DNA of 6,258 bases from Thermoleophilia bacterium (GCA_029858755.1 JAOUEK010000133.1:1-6258), one strand, 5' to 3'. Shown: positions 1 through 5,567, counted from the stretch's first letter. The notes: a model not told the origin generated them from the sequence alone. Numbers and translations are program-made.

Positions 1-154
1 GCGCCCCCGGTCGGAGGTTCGGAGCCACTCGCACGGGCTGCGGTTGCTCCCCGGGCGGGCATTGGGCGGGGAACGGAGCCCCTGAAGCGCCGGAAAGACC
101 CCGCGGGCCCCAGCCGTCCCCCGCCCACTCTGGTCTTACTCGCAGCGGCCGCGC

Positions 155-177
155 CGTCAAGGGCGGCCCGCTTGACG
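155..177. repeat. 7-bp perfect inverted repeat in the leader of the first cluster
   Basis: CGTCAAG (155-161) and CTTGACG (171-177) are exact reverse complements separated by nine bases. The right arm contains the TTGACG that I propose as a -35 box, so the repeat is placed where a repressor or activator could act. It could equally form a small hairpin, or be chance in GC-rich DNA. Confidence 0.35.
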
Positions 178-200
178 CGAGAGAGACGCTGGCTCAGAGT
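172..200 (+). promoter_or_regulatory. Candidate sigma70-type promoter for the 265-2058 gene cluster
   Basis: TTGACG at 172-177 matches five of six bases of the -35 consensus. It is followed after 17 bases by CAGAGT at 195-200, a poor -10 hexamer that keeps the consensus A at position 2, A at 4 and T at 6. Transcription would start near 207 and leave a leader of about 58 bases before the ATG at 265. The -35 box lies in the right arm of an inverted repeat (155-177). The spacing is ideal, but the -10 is weak, and GC-rich actinobacterial promoters are hard to call by eye. Confidence 0.3.
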
Positions 201-264
201 GCCGGTGTCCCCGAGGCGCGTGCTCGCCTCACACGGCAGACGCAGGTTTGAGGAGGAGTGCCCG

Positions 265-573
265 ATGGTCGCACGCGTCGCACGGTTCGACGGGGTCAAC
301 ATGGCCGAGGTCGAGAGGACGACGGGCGAGGCGGAGGCGACGATCCGCCCGATGGTCGAGGGCCTTCCGGGCTTCCTCGGCCACCTCGAGCTCGGCTCCC
401 CCGGCGGAGAGATGCTCTCGATCACGTTCTTCGACACGGAGGACAACGCCGAGTCCGCCGAGCCGACGTTCGACGAGGAGCTGCCACGCCAGCTGGGAGA
501 GCTGTTCGCCAGCTGGGAGGGCCGTCGCGTCGCCGCGGGCCGCTACACGGTCCTCGCCCATCACTGGGTGTGA
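265..573 (+). CDS. Small ABM-like dimeric alpha/beta-barrel protein
   Basis: This predicts a cytoplasmic protein of 102 residues. The ATG at 265 is chosen because a near-perfect Shine-Dalgarno AGGAGGAG (251-258) ends six bases before it. An in-frame upstream extension to 172 is Arg-rich and not protein-like. The pattern fits one antibiotic-biosynthesis-monooxygenase (ABM)/dimeric ferredoxin-like unit: strand 1 (ARVARFDG, residues 3-10), a helix (MAEVERTTGEAEATIRPMVE, 13-32), the turn 'GLPGFLGHLEL' (33-43), strand 'GEMLSITFFDTEDNAESAE' (48-66), a second helix (69-84) and a last strand (93-101). Members of this fold are small dimers that include cofactor-less monooxygenases, heme degraders and many stress proteins of unknown reaction. 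No substrate can be read from the sequence. It is the first gene of a tight three-gene cluster, 13 bp ahead of a membrane protein. The fold is moderately sure; an enzymatic role is not. Confidence 0.75.
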   Translation: MVARVARFDGVNMAEVERTTGEAEATIRPMVEGLPGFLGHLELGSPGGEMLSITFFDTEDNAESAEPTFDEELPRQLGELFASWEGRRVAAGRYTVLAHHWV

Positions 574-586
574 CCGAGCCGACGGA

Positions 587-1054
587 GTGATCCGCCGGTC
601 GCTCGACGTCGTCGCGACCCACGACGCCGTGCGCTTCCTCGCGTACGGCGCGGCGGGGTGGGCCGTCGACTCGCTCTTCGTCTTCGCCCGTACCGGGCGG
701 CGGCGTCCGAGCAGCCTGCTCAACGTCCCCGTCTACGGGCTCGCCCGGCCGCTGTTCGAGCCGGTGCACGACAGGATCAGGTGCCGTCGGCTCGTCACCA
801 GGGCCGCCGTCTACGGTGTCGGCACGCTCGCGGTGGAATACGCGAGCGGTCGTGCGCTCCGCCGGCTCGTGGGGCACGCCCCGTGGGACTACGGCCGCGC
901 CCGCTTCGCCGTCGACGGCCTCGTGCGCCTCGACTACCTGCCGCTCTGGACGCTCTTCGGGCTCGGCCTCGAGCGACTCCACGACCTGCTCGTGCCACGT
1001 CGCGCCGATGACCGCGCGGCACGCCCGGGTCCGACGCCGGGGCCGCTCTCGTGA
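587..1054 (+). CDS. Putative ABC-transporter type IV (PF06541/CmpB-like) membrane protein
   Basis: The gene encodes 155 residues from a GTG at 587, only 13 bp after the previous stop. A second in-frame GTG at 629 is possible, and neither has a strong ribosome site. Conserved blocks recall the PF06541 family, annotated as putative ABC-transporter type IV permeases: 'FLAYGAAGW' (17-25), 'NVPVYGLARPLFEPVHD' (46-62), 'AVEYASGRALRRL' (82-94), 'APWDY' (98-102) and 'GLVRLDYLPLW' (111-121). About four short membrane segments are likely, near residues 16-34, 46-58, 72-87 and 117-132. The tail from about 136 is Arg/Asp/Pro-rich and probably cytoplasmic. Despite the family name, transport has to my knowledge not been shown and no ATPase is nearby, so the function is unknown. 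Its TGA overlaps the GTG of the next gene by four bases (GTGA), a sign of translational coupling. Confidence 0.75.
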   Translation: MIRRSLDVVATHDAVRFLAYGAAGWAVDSLFVFARTGRRRPSSLLNVPVYGLARPLFEPVHDRIRCRRLVTRAAVYGVGTLAVEYASGRALRRLVGHAPWDYGRARFAVDGLVRLDYLPLWTLFGLGLERLHDLLVPRRADDRAARPGPTPGPLS

Positions 1055-2058
1055 GCCCGCCCCACGGGGGCTCGGATCTGATCCTGGCAGCGACCCGCAA
1101 CGGGGTCGCACGCGCGACCGTCGACGCCGCCGGCACCTGGAGCGTCGAACGCCCCCTCACCGGGCAGCGCGTCCACTGCCTCGCCGCGGTGCCCGGCGGT
1201 GGCGGTGACACCGTGCTCGTGGGCACGGAGGACGCCGGCGTGCTCCGGTCCGACGACCGCGGGGTGACGTGGGCCGCGTGCGGCCACGTCGACCGGCCTG
1301 TGCGCTCGCTCGCCGTCAGCCCGCACGACCCCGGCCTCGTCTATGCGGGGGTTCGCCCCGCGGGCATCCTCCGCTCGCGGGACGGGGCGGCGACCTGGGA
1401 GGAGCTCGGCGGCTTCCGACGCATCAGGTGGCGGCGCCTCTGGTTCTCGCCGGCGGGCCCCAGGTTCGCCGCGTACGTGCACGCGATCGCGCTCTCCCCC
1501 ACCGACCCGGGCGTCGTCGTCGCGGGGATCGAGTTCGGGGCCGTCGTGCGCAGCGCGGACGGCGGCGACACGTGGACCGGTCACCGACCGGGCGCCATGC
1601 GCGACTGCCACGCGCTCTGCTTCCACGCGACGGACGGTGCACACGTCTACGAGGGCGGCTACGGCGGCGCGGCACTGAGCGCGGACGCCGGCCTCACATG
1701 GACGCGACCGGCCGAGGGGCTCGACCGGAAGTACGGCTGGGCCGTCGCCGCCGACCCCGAGCGCCCGGACGTGTGCTACGTCGCCGTCGCACCCGGGCCG
1801 GGCAGGGCGCACGGGGCGAAGGCCGCCGAGGCGTACGTCTTCCGCCGCGTCGGCGCCAGGCCGTGGGAGAAGCTCGGCGGCGGGCTGCCGCAGCCGCTCG
1901 ACCACATGCCGTACGCCCTCGTCACCGACCCCGGGCGGCCCGGGGCGGTCACCGCCGGGCTTGCCAACGGGGACGTCTGGCGCTCGACCGACCTCGGCGA
2001 GACATGGTCGCAGCTCCCCGTCGCGCTGCCTCCGCTCGCTGCGATGCTCGTGCTCTAG
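1051..2058 (+). CDS. BNR/Asp-box beta-propeller protein
   Basis: The protein has 335 residues from a GTG at 1051 inside the previous gene's stop. It contains five clear Asp-boxes of the form S-x-D-x-G-x-T-W: 67-74 (SDDRGVTW), 109-116 (SRDGAATW), 168-175 (SADGGDTW), 210-217 (SADAGLTW) and 312-319 (STDLGETW). Most are preceded by a repeated strand such as 'SPHDPGLVYAG' (90-100), 'SPTDPGVVVAG' (149-159) and 'TDPGRPGAVTAG' (292-303). This is the sialidase/sortilin-type propeller architecture, probably with six or seven blades. Asp-boxes are structural; I see no arginine triad or Tyr/Glu pair placed to argue for sialidase activity. No signal peptide or membrane anchor is apparent, so a cytoplasmic location is likely. 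Relatives are usually annotated as glycosyl hydrolase-like or exo-alpha-sialidase-like without tested activity. A binding or scaffolding role is as likely as catalysis. Its stop shares CTAG with the convergent regulator gene. Confidence 0.85.
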   Translation: MSPPHGGSDLILAATRNGVARATVDAAGTWSVERPLTGQRVHCLAAVPGGGGDTVLVGTEDAGVLRSDDRGVTWAACGHVDRPVRSLAVSPHDPGLVYAGVRPAGILRSRDGAATWEELGGFRRIRWRRLWFSPAGPRFAAYVHAIALSPTDPGVVVAGIEFGAVVRSADGGDTWTGHRPGAMRDCHALCFHATDGAHVYEGGYGGAALSADAGLTWTRPAEGLDRKYGWAVAADPERPDVCYVAVAPGPGRAHGAKAAEAYVFRRVGARPWEKLGGGLPQPLDHMPYALVTDPGRPGAVTAGLANGDVWRSTDLGETWSQLPVALPPLAAMLVL

Positions 2059-2609
2059 CCGGGATCACCGCGGCGACGCTCGCGGTACGCGGCGGTGGCG
2101 GCGCGATCGGCACAGAGGCGGCAGCAGTAGCGGCGAGTGCCGCTGCGCGAGCGGTCGACGAAGACGCACGTGCACGGAGCCGCCTCGCAGGTGCCGAGCC
2201 GCTCCCAGCCGAGCGCCGACACCGCCTCGGCGACGGCTGCCGACGCCGCCGCGATCAGCCGCGCGGACGGCCCGGAGCCCACCGGGGTGTGGCGAAGCGC
2301 CCACTCCTCGCCTTCGGGGACGAGCTGCGGCACTGCGCCCGACCGCTCCAGCAGCCCATTCAGGCGCATCGCGGCGCGGTCCTCGTCGGGCTCGGCGAAG
2401 ACCGCACGCAGCTCGTCCCGGAACTCCCGCACGCGAGCCAGGTCGCGCTCGTCCGCCGCAGCGGCGCCCGAGTACGCGTGCCGTTCCAGGAACGCCCGCA
2501 GGTCGGCGACCTCCCTCAGCTGCTCGTGCTGCGACTCGAGCGTGTCCCACGTGTTGGCGAGGTCGACCGCGATTGCGACGGGGTCACCCGCTTGCTGGAA
2601 CTCGATCAC
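2055..2609 (-). CDS. ABATE / CGNR-type zinc-finger putative transcription regulator
   Basis: This is a 184-residue protein with an N-terminal ABATE-like helical domain (about 2-120, beginning 'IEFQQAGDPVAIAVDLANTWD') and a C-terminal CGNR zinc finger. The finger shows C141-x4-C146 and, after the typical 'VFVDRSRSGTRRYC', C162-x3-C166 followed by A-D-R where relatives have G-N-R or A-N-R. A basic helix follows (RAATAAYRERRR, 169-180). The combination is known from actinobacteria as putative stress-induced transcription regulators, with the finger expected to bind DNA. I prefer GTG at 2609: codons upstream to the ATG at 2636 (or TTG at 2642) include GTA, TGT and TTG, unusual here, and those starts fall in the intergenic inverted repeat. 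No Shine-Dalgarno is visible, so leaderless translation is possible. It is divergent from an ABC permease that it may control, and convergent with the propeller gene (4-bp stop overlap). Confidence 0.85.
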   Translation of the reverse strand: MIEFQQAGDPVAIAVDLANTWDTLESQHEQLREVADLRAFLERHAYSGAAAADERDLARVREFRDELRAVFAEPDEDRAAMRLNGLLERSGAVPQLVPEGEEWALRHTPVGSGPSARLIAAASAAVAEAVSALGWERLGTCEAAPCTCVFVDRSRSGTRRYCCRLCADRAATAAYRERRRGDPG

Positions 2610-2630
2610 CAACAAACAGGGTACCCGGCA

Positions 2631-2662
2631 CGTCATATGCAAAAAGGGCTATGCATATGACG
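2631..2662. promoter_or_regulatory. Perfect 10-bp inverted repeat, candidate operator between divergent genes
   Basis: CGTCATATGC (2631-2640) and GCATATGACG (2653-2662) are exact reverse complements separated by 12 bases (2641-2652). The site lies centrally in the 64-bp gap between the regulator start at 2609 and the permease start at 2674, in a conspicuously AT-richer island. Arm centres are 22 bases apart, about two helical turns, which suits a dimeric regulator bound on one face. The right arm ends one base before the permease ribosome binding site, so occupation would block transcription or initiation. The binding partner is unknown; the adjacent zinc-finger regulator is the natural candidate. 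A hairpin in the permease leader is an alternative reading. Confidence 0.6.
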
Positions 2663-2671
2663 AAGGAGAGG
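2663..2671 (+). promoter_or_regulatory. Ribosome binding site deciding the permease start
   Basis: AAGGAGAGG lies just before the ATG at 2674, with AAGGAG (2663-2668) five bases upstream. It selects this ATG over the ATGs at 2651 and 2657, which are in another frame and encode only a short Cys-containing peptide that ends soon after. Confidence 0.75.
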
Positions 2672-2673
2672 AC

Positions 2674-3645
2674 ATGCTGCGCTACGTGATCCGCCGCCTG
2701 CTCTGGGCGATCGTGCTGTTCGTCGCCGTCTCCTTCGTCACCTACGTGATCTTCTTCCTCGTGCCGGCCAACCCGGCCCGGCTGGCCGCGGGGCAATCGG
2801 CGACCCCTGAGAAGATCGCCGAGGTCGAGCACTTCCTGGGCCTCGACGACCCGGTTCACGTGCAGTACGCGCGATTCCTCAAGCGGCTCGTGCTCGAAGG
2901 GTCGCTGGGTCAGTCGTTCCTCACGCGCCGGTCGGTAAACGCCGAGATCGAGCGGGCGGCGCCGATCACCGCCTCGCTCGTCTTCGGCGGGATGATCCTC
3001 GTGCTCGTGATGGCGATCCCGATCGGGATCCTCTCCGCCCTACGACCGCGGTCGCTCGCCGACCGCGCCGCCATGGTCTACGTCCTGATCGGGATCTCCC
3101 TGCCCTCGTTCTGGATCGGCCTGATGCTGTCGTACCTCGTCGGCTACCGGCTCGGGCTGACGCCGATCGCCGGCTACTGCGAGGTCTTCTCGGTGCCCGA
3201 GGCGTCGCAGTGCGGCGGCGTGCTCGACTGGGCCTACCACATGATCCTGCCCTGGACGACGCTCGCACTGGTGGTGGCTGCCACGTACGTCCGCTTCACG
3301 CGCGCCGAGGTGATGGAGACGCTGACGCAGGACTACGTGCGCACCGCCCGCGCCAAGGGCGCACCAGAGAGCGTCGTCATGCGCAGGCACGTGCTGCGGA
3401 ACGCGCTCCTCCCGCTCGTCACGCTCGTCGGCCTCGACATCGGCCTGCTGCTCGGCGGCGCCATCTTCATCGAGGCGGTCTTCGGGCTCAACGGCCTCGG
3501 TGGCACGGCGATCCAGTCGATCAGCCAGTTCGACCTGCCCGTGCTACAGGGGGTGGTGCTCTTCGGCGCGATCGCGATCATCGTCTTCACCCTGCTGGTC
3601 GACCTGCTCTACGCGTGGATCGACCCGCGGATCCGACTCACCTAG
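2674..3645 (+). CDS. DppB/OppB-type ABC transporter permease (peptide/nickel family)
   Basis: The 323-residue length is typical for the first permease of dipeptide/oligopeptide/nickel importers. The N-terminus 'MLRYVIRRLLWAIVLFVAVSF' is the family's opening helix, followed by the 'FFLVPANPA' turn (27-35) and the periplasmic stretch with 'LGLDDPVHVQYARFL' (55-69) and 'GSLGQSF' (76-82). Further membrane segments are near 98-122, 132-158, 188-205, 245-270 and 292-315. The EAA loop that docks on the ATPase is 'DYVRTARAKGAPESVVMRRHVLRNALLPLVT' in outline, about 220-250, with the key A-x3-G at 226-229. The end 'LLYAWIDPRIRLT' is canonical. Such a protein normally pairs with a DppC-like permease, two ATPases and a lipoprotein that binds substrate; none is in this window, so substrate and partners are unknown. 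It diverges from the regulator and converges on the RsiG-like gene, leaving eight bases. Confidence 0.93.
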   Translation: MLRYVIRRLLWAIVLFVAVSFVTYVIFFLVPANPARLAAGQSATPEKIAEVEHFLGLDDPVHVQYARFLKRLVLEGSLGQSFLTRRSVNAEIERAAPITASLVFGGMILVLVMAIPIGILSALRPRSLADRAAMVYVLIGISLPSFWIGLMLSYLVGYRLGLTPIAGYCEVFSVPEASQCGGVLDWAYHMILPWTTLALVVAATYVRFTRAEVMETLTQDYVRTARAKGAPESVVMRRHVLRNALLPLVTLVGLDIGLLLGGAIFIEAVFGLNGLGGTAIQSISQFDLPVLQGVVLFGAIAIIVFTLLVDLLYAWIDPRIRLT

Positions 3646-3649
3646 GTGA
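3638..3649. repeat. 12-bp perfect palindrome over the permease stop codon
   Basis: TCACCTAGGTGA is fully self-complementary and contains the TAG stop (3643-3645). It lies between two convergent genes with only eight bases of spacer. With no loop it is a poor terminator, so it would more likely be a protein site or chance. Confidence 0.35.
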
Positions 3650-3653
3650 TCGC

Positions 3654-3911
3654 TCAGCGACGGGCGAGCTCTCGACGCCGGCGCTCCCGCCGGGCGACGT
3701 CGATCTCGGCGTGCAGCAGGCGACGCCGCTCGGAGAGCTCCCGCTCGAGCTCCAGGAGCTTCCCCATCTCGGTCGCCGTGTCGAAGTGCGCGTAGCCGCC
3801 CGAGTGCAGGAAGTCGATCCGCCGGTGCAGCCGGGTGCGACGGCGAGACAGCGCCCGCTCTTCCTCCTCGAGGACGTGGAGGACCTCGTCGACGTCCATG
3901 ACCTCGCTCAT
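3654..3911 (-). CDS. RsiG-like small coiled-coil protein with two c-di-GMP-type motifs
   Basis: The 85-residue, highly charged helical protein starts at ATG 3911, preceded by GAGGTGG as ribosome site. It contains two copies of E-x3-S-x2-R-x3-H-x3-D: E18/S22/R25/H29/D33 and E56/S60/R63/H67/D71, each on a predicted helix, separated by a turn with G38-G39. Streptomyces RsiG, the c-di-GMP-dependent anti-sigma factor for WhiG (older name 'aerial mycelium formation protein'), binds c-di-GMP through E-x3-S-x2-R-x3-Q-x3-D on two antiparallel helices; here Gln is His in both copies. By inference it may bind c-di-GMP and a sigma factor. The protein is shorter than Streptomyces RsiG and lacks much beyond the two helices. 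No WhiG-like sigma gene is in the window. It lies 39 bp after the sugar transferase stop on the same strand, so co-transcription is likely. It could also be a nucleotide-free coiled-coil protein. Confidence 0.75.
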   Translation of the reverse strand: MSEVMDVDEVLHVLEEEERALSRRRTRLHRRIDFLHSGGYAHFDTATEMGKLLELERELSERRRLLHAEIDVARRERRRRELARR

Positions 3912-3950
3912 CCACCTCAGCGTGCGCGAGGCGTGCCGGTTTGTCGAGGC

Positions 3951-4598
3951 TCAGTTCGCGAGGCCCTCGCCCCGCAGCATCGTCGCGACCGTCCGGCGCA
4001 GGAGGCCCAGGTCGGCGCGGACGAGACGCCACGGCCTGCCGGCCTCGACGAGCGCGACGTAGCCGAGGTCGAGCTCCGCGTACCGTGCCGGGTCACCGCC
4101 CTTCGACACCTGGGCCGGGCCCGTCCAGCCGGCCGGGACACGCAGGCGGTAGTCGTAGCCACGCGCAACCTGTTGCTCCACCAGCTCGCCCGGCCACGGT
4201 CGCGGGCCGACGAGGCTCATGTCACCGCGGAGCACGTTCACGAGCTGCGGCAGCTCGTCGAGGTACCAGGGCTTGAGCACCCGGCGCGCTGCCCACGTGA
4301 GGTTGCCCGCGTCCGCCTCGAAGGGGCGCACGTGGCCGCGCGCCTCGGTCAGCACCTCCCGCCGCAGCGTCCGGAACTTGAGCAAGTCGAACTCGCGCCC
4401 GGCGGAGATCCGCGGCTCCCGGTAGAGGATCGGGCCGCGGTCGCGCCTGCTCAGCAGCGCGTCGAGGGCGACGGCCGCCCATACCCCCGCGAGGACCGGG
4501 GAAAGGAGGACGAGCAGCATGCCGCAGACGGTCAGGTCGAGCGTGCGCTTCGCCCGTCGAGTGCCGTTGGGGACTGCCTCCGACGACCGGTCGCTCAT
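3951..4598 (-). CDS. Polyprenyl-phosphate sugar-1-phosphate transferase (bacterial sugar transferase, PF02397)
   Basis: The gene encodes 215 residues from ATG 4598. It matches the monotopic phosphoglycosyl transferase superfamily (PglC/WbaP/EpsL catalytic domain), which moves a sugar-1-phosphate from a nucleotide sugar to undecaprenyl phosphate at the inner face of the membrane, the first step in making exopolysaccharide, O-antigen or glycoprotein glycans. Visible hallmarks are 'KRTLDL' (17-22), a hydrophobic re-entrant helix with the breaking Ser33-Pro34 (24-46), 'GPILYREPRI' (55-64), 'FDLLKFRTL' (70-78), the catalytic Asp114-Glu115 in 'YLDELPQLVNVLRGDMSLVGPRP' (roughly 112-134), and 'AGWTGPAQVSKGG' (156-168). 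Its length fits the small class without an N-terminal membrane bundle. The usual 'KFRTM' reads KFRTL. No Shine-Dalgarno precedes the ATG; an in-frame GTG 13 codons upstream is an alternative. It lies 71 bp after the phosphodiesterase gene. The sugar cannot be told. Confidence 0.92.
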   Translation of the reverse strand: MSDRSSEAVPNGTRRAKRTLDLTVCGMLLVLLSPVLAGVWAAVALDALLSRRDRGPILYREPRISAGREFDLLKFRTLRREVLTEARGHVRPFEADAGNLTWAARRVLKPWYLDELPQLVNVLRGDMSLVGPRPWPGELVEQQVARGYDYRLRVPAGWTGPAQVSKGGDPARYAELDLGYVALVEAGRPWRLVRADLGLLRRTVATMLRGEGLAN

Positions 4599-4669
4599 CG
4601 GGCGAACGTATCGCAGCCGCAGCCGGCCCACGGCCGCAACCGTGGTGCTGACGAGGTCGTGCGCCGGGC

Positions 4670-5365
4670 TCAGGCCGAGGCGTCGGCCGTGAGCGCCGGC
4701 ACGATGGCCGCCGCAGCGTCCGAGATCAAGCCGTCGACTCCGAGGCGAAGCAGCTCGCGCGCCCGCTCGGGCGTGTTCACGGGCCACGTGATCACCAGGT
4801 CGGCGACCCTGCGCAGCTCGACGGTCACGTGCTCGTCGAGGAGGCGTGCGTGGACGGCGACGCCGTCGAGGCGGGGCCCATCCCCGGCGCGGGCCAGCAG
4901 GCGGTCGAGCTGCCGCCGCGCGCCCACCGAGTGCACGCGGCGAACGGGAAGGCCCTCGAACGGCTCCAGCAGCCGCCCCCAGCGCGCGCACACGGTCAGG
5001 GGGCGACGCCCGAGGTGCGGTCGCAGTGCCTCGACCACGAGCTCGGCGAGTCGCCGCCGCGGCCCCTTGAGGTCGAGCATCAGCCCGGTGTCCTCGCTCG
5101 TCGCCGTCAGGAGCTCCTCCAGTCGGAGCCGGTGGCGCCAGGGCGCGGCGAGCCGCCAGCGATCCCAGAGGATCAGCGGGCCGGCCGACTTGAGGTGGCG
5201 AACCTCGAGACGACCGCGGTAGAGGCGCACGTCCGCCTCGACGAGCAGAGAGCCTTCGCGCTCTGCGGCGTGCAGGTCGGCGAGGCGGTTCCCGGCGCGG
5301 TGGGCGACCACGAACGGCGGGCTCGCCGGACGCGCAACCCCCTCAATGGTCGCAGTCGACCCCAT
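4670..5365 (-). CDS. Glycerophosphodiester phosphodiesterase-like protein (GDPD family)
   Basis: The protein has 231 residues from ATG 5365. Family members hydrolyse glycerophosphodiesters to glycerol-3-phosphate and an alcohol in a metal-dependent TIM barrel. Visible are 'VVAHRAGN' (19-26) with catalytic-type H22-R23, 'LVEADVRLYRGRLEVRHL' (41-58) with metal-type E43 and D45 and second histidine H57, 'LMLDLKG' (95-101) with D98 and K100, and the C-terminal 'WPVNTPERARELLRLGVDGLISD' region (about 194-216). Deviations: the usual PENT segment after the first histidine is absent ('NRLADLHAAE'), His57 is followed by Leu instead of Asp, and an Asp stands where many relatives have Glu (D98). There is no signal peptide, so it is probably cytoplasmic. 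In-frame ATG 5398 and TTG 5413 are alternative starts. I prefer 5365 because the domain begins shortly after it and TACACT lies eight bases upstream, suggesting leaderless expression. Confidence 0.88.
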   Translation of the reverse strand: MGSTATIEGVARPASPPFVVAHRAGNRLADLHAAEREGSLLVEADVRLYRGRLEVRHLKSAGPLILWDRWRLAAPWRHRLRLEELLTATSEDTGLMLDLKGPRRRLAELVVEALRPHLGRRPLTVCARWGRLLEPFEGLPVRRVHSVGARRQLDRLLARAGDGPRLDGVAVHARLLDEHVTVELRRVADLVITWPVNTPERARELLRLGVDGLISDAAAAIVPALTADASA

Positions 5366-5413
5366 CTGGATCCAGTGTAGCCATGGCTCGCCGAGCATCG
5401 ATCCCGATGTCAA
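5366..5413 (-). promoter_or_regulatory. Candidate promoter of the GDPD-sugar transferase-RsiG-like run
   Basis: On the minus strand TACACT (5379-5374) resembles a -10 hexamer and ends eight bases before the ATG at 5365, the spacing expected of a leaderless mRNA. A perfect TTGACA occurs at 5413-5408, but it is 28 bases from TACACT, too far to pair with it. The two may mark different promoters, or only one may be real. Confidence 0.25.
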
Positions 5414-5517
5414 ATCGTGATGCGAGGGATCGCGCTCGCAATGCGGAGATCGGCACGAGCGGGTCCCGGCGAGCTCGAGGCAACCGCCCAGCCCGAGATC
5501 GCGGAGGCGGACGAGCC

Positions 5518-5543
5518 GAGGGCCCGCCGCCTGACGGGCCCTC
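5518..5543 (-). terminator. Perfect 9-bp hairpin after the protease gene, candidate terminator
   Basis: GAGGGCCCG (5518-5526) and CGGGCCCTC (5535-5543) are exact complements around an eight-base loop. The hairpin starts 24 bases past the TAG of the protease on the minus strand and separates it from the downstream phosphodiesterase gene. No T-run follows on the minus strand, which is common for actinobacterial terminator-like hairpins. The remaining intergenic DNA (about 5414-5517) shows nothing else I can name. Confidence 0.6.
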
Positions 5544-5567
5544 AGCAGTGTGTCGTGTCGTCCTCGG

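Larger units (their letters stand above)
1..264. other. Leader region without a supported gene
   Basis: No reading frame here shows protein-like composition or a convincing start, and I cannot fit a tRNA cloverleaf or a known riboswitch core. The stretch is very GC-rich with several short self-complementary runs, for example GCGGG near 103 with CCCGC near 120. It most likely holds the end of an upstream transcription unit, which could lie off the left edge, and the promoter and leader of the gene starting at 265. The ribosome binding site AGGAGGAG at 251-258 sits at its right end. Confidence 0.5.

Noticed and set aside
1..60. GGTTCGGAGCC near the left edge looks like a tRNA T-arm
   Set aside because: No 5+7+5 T-arm pairing, no acceptor stem, anticodon arm or D-arm can be fitted around it.
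88..105. CGGAAAGACCCCG resembles a conserved stretch of 23S rRNA
   Set aside because: Only about 13 bases match; the sequence on both sides does not continue as rRNA.
172..264. Longer start for the first gene
   Set aside because: The upstream residues are Arg-rich and unlike the fold, and the strong AGGAGGAG site points to the ATG at 265.
934..1905. Long minus-strand open frame opposite the propeller gene
   Set aside because: Composition is Arg/Ala/Gly-biased and has no motif, while the plus strand carries five Asp-boxes.
2651..2689. Small leader peptide from ATG 2651 or 2657 before the permease
   Set aside because: The frame gives about ten residues (MTKERTCCAT) and has no ribosome site of its own; the AAGGAG lies inside it and serves the ATG at 2674.
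3210..5222. Very long plus-strand open frame across the sugar transferase, phosphodiesterase and permease end
   Set aside because: It is Arg/Pro/His-rich without domains and runs antisense to three genes with recognisable motifs; long empty frames are expected at this G+C.
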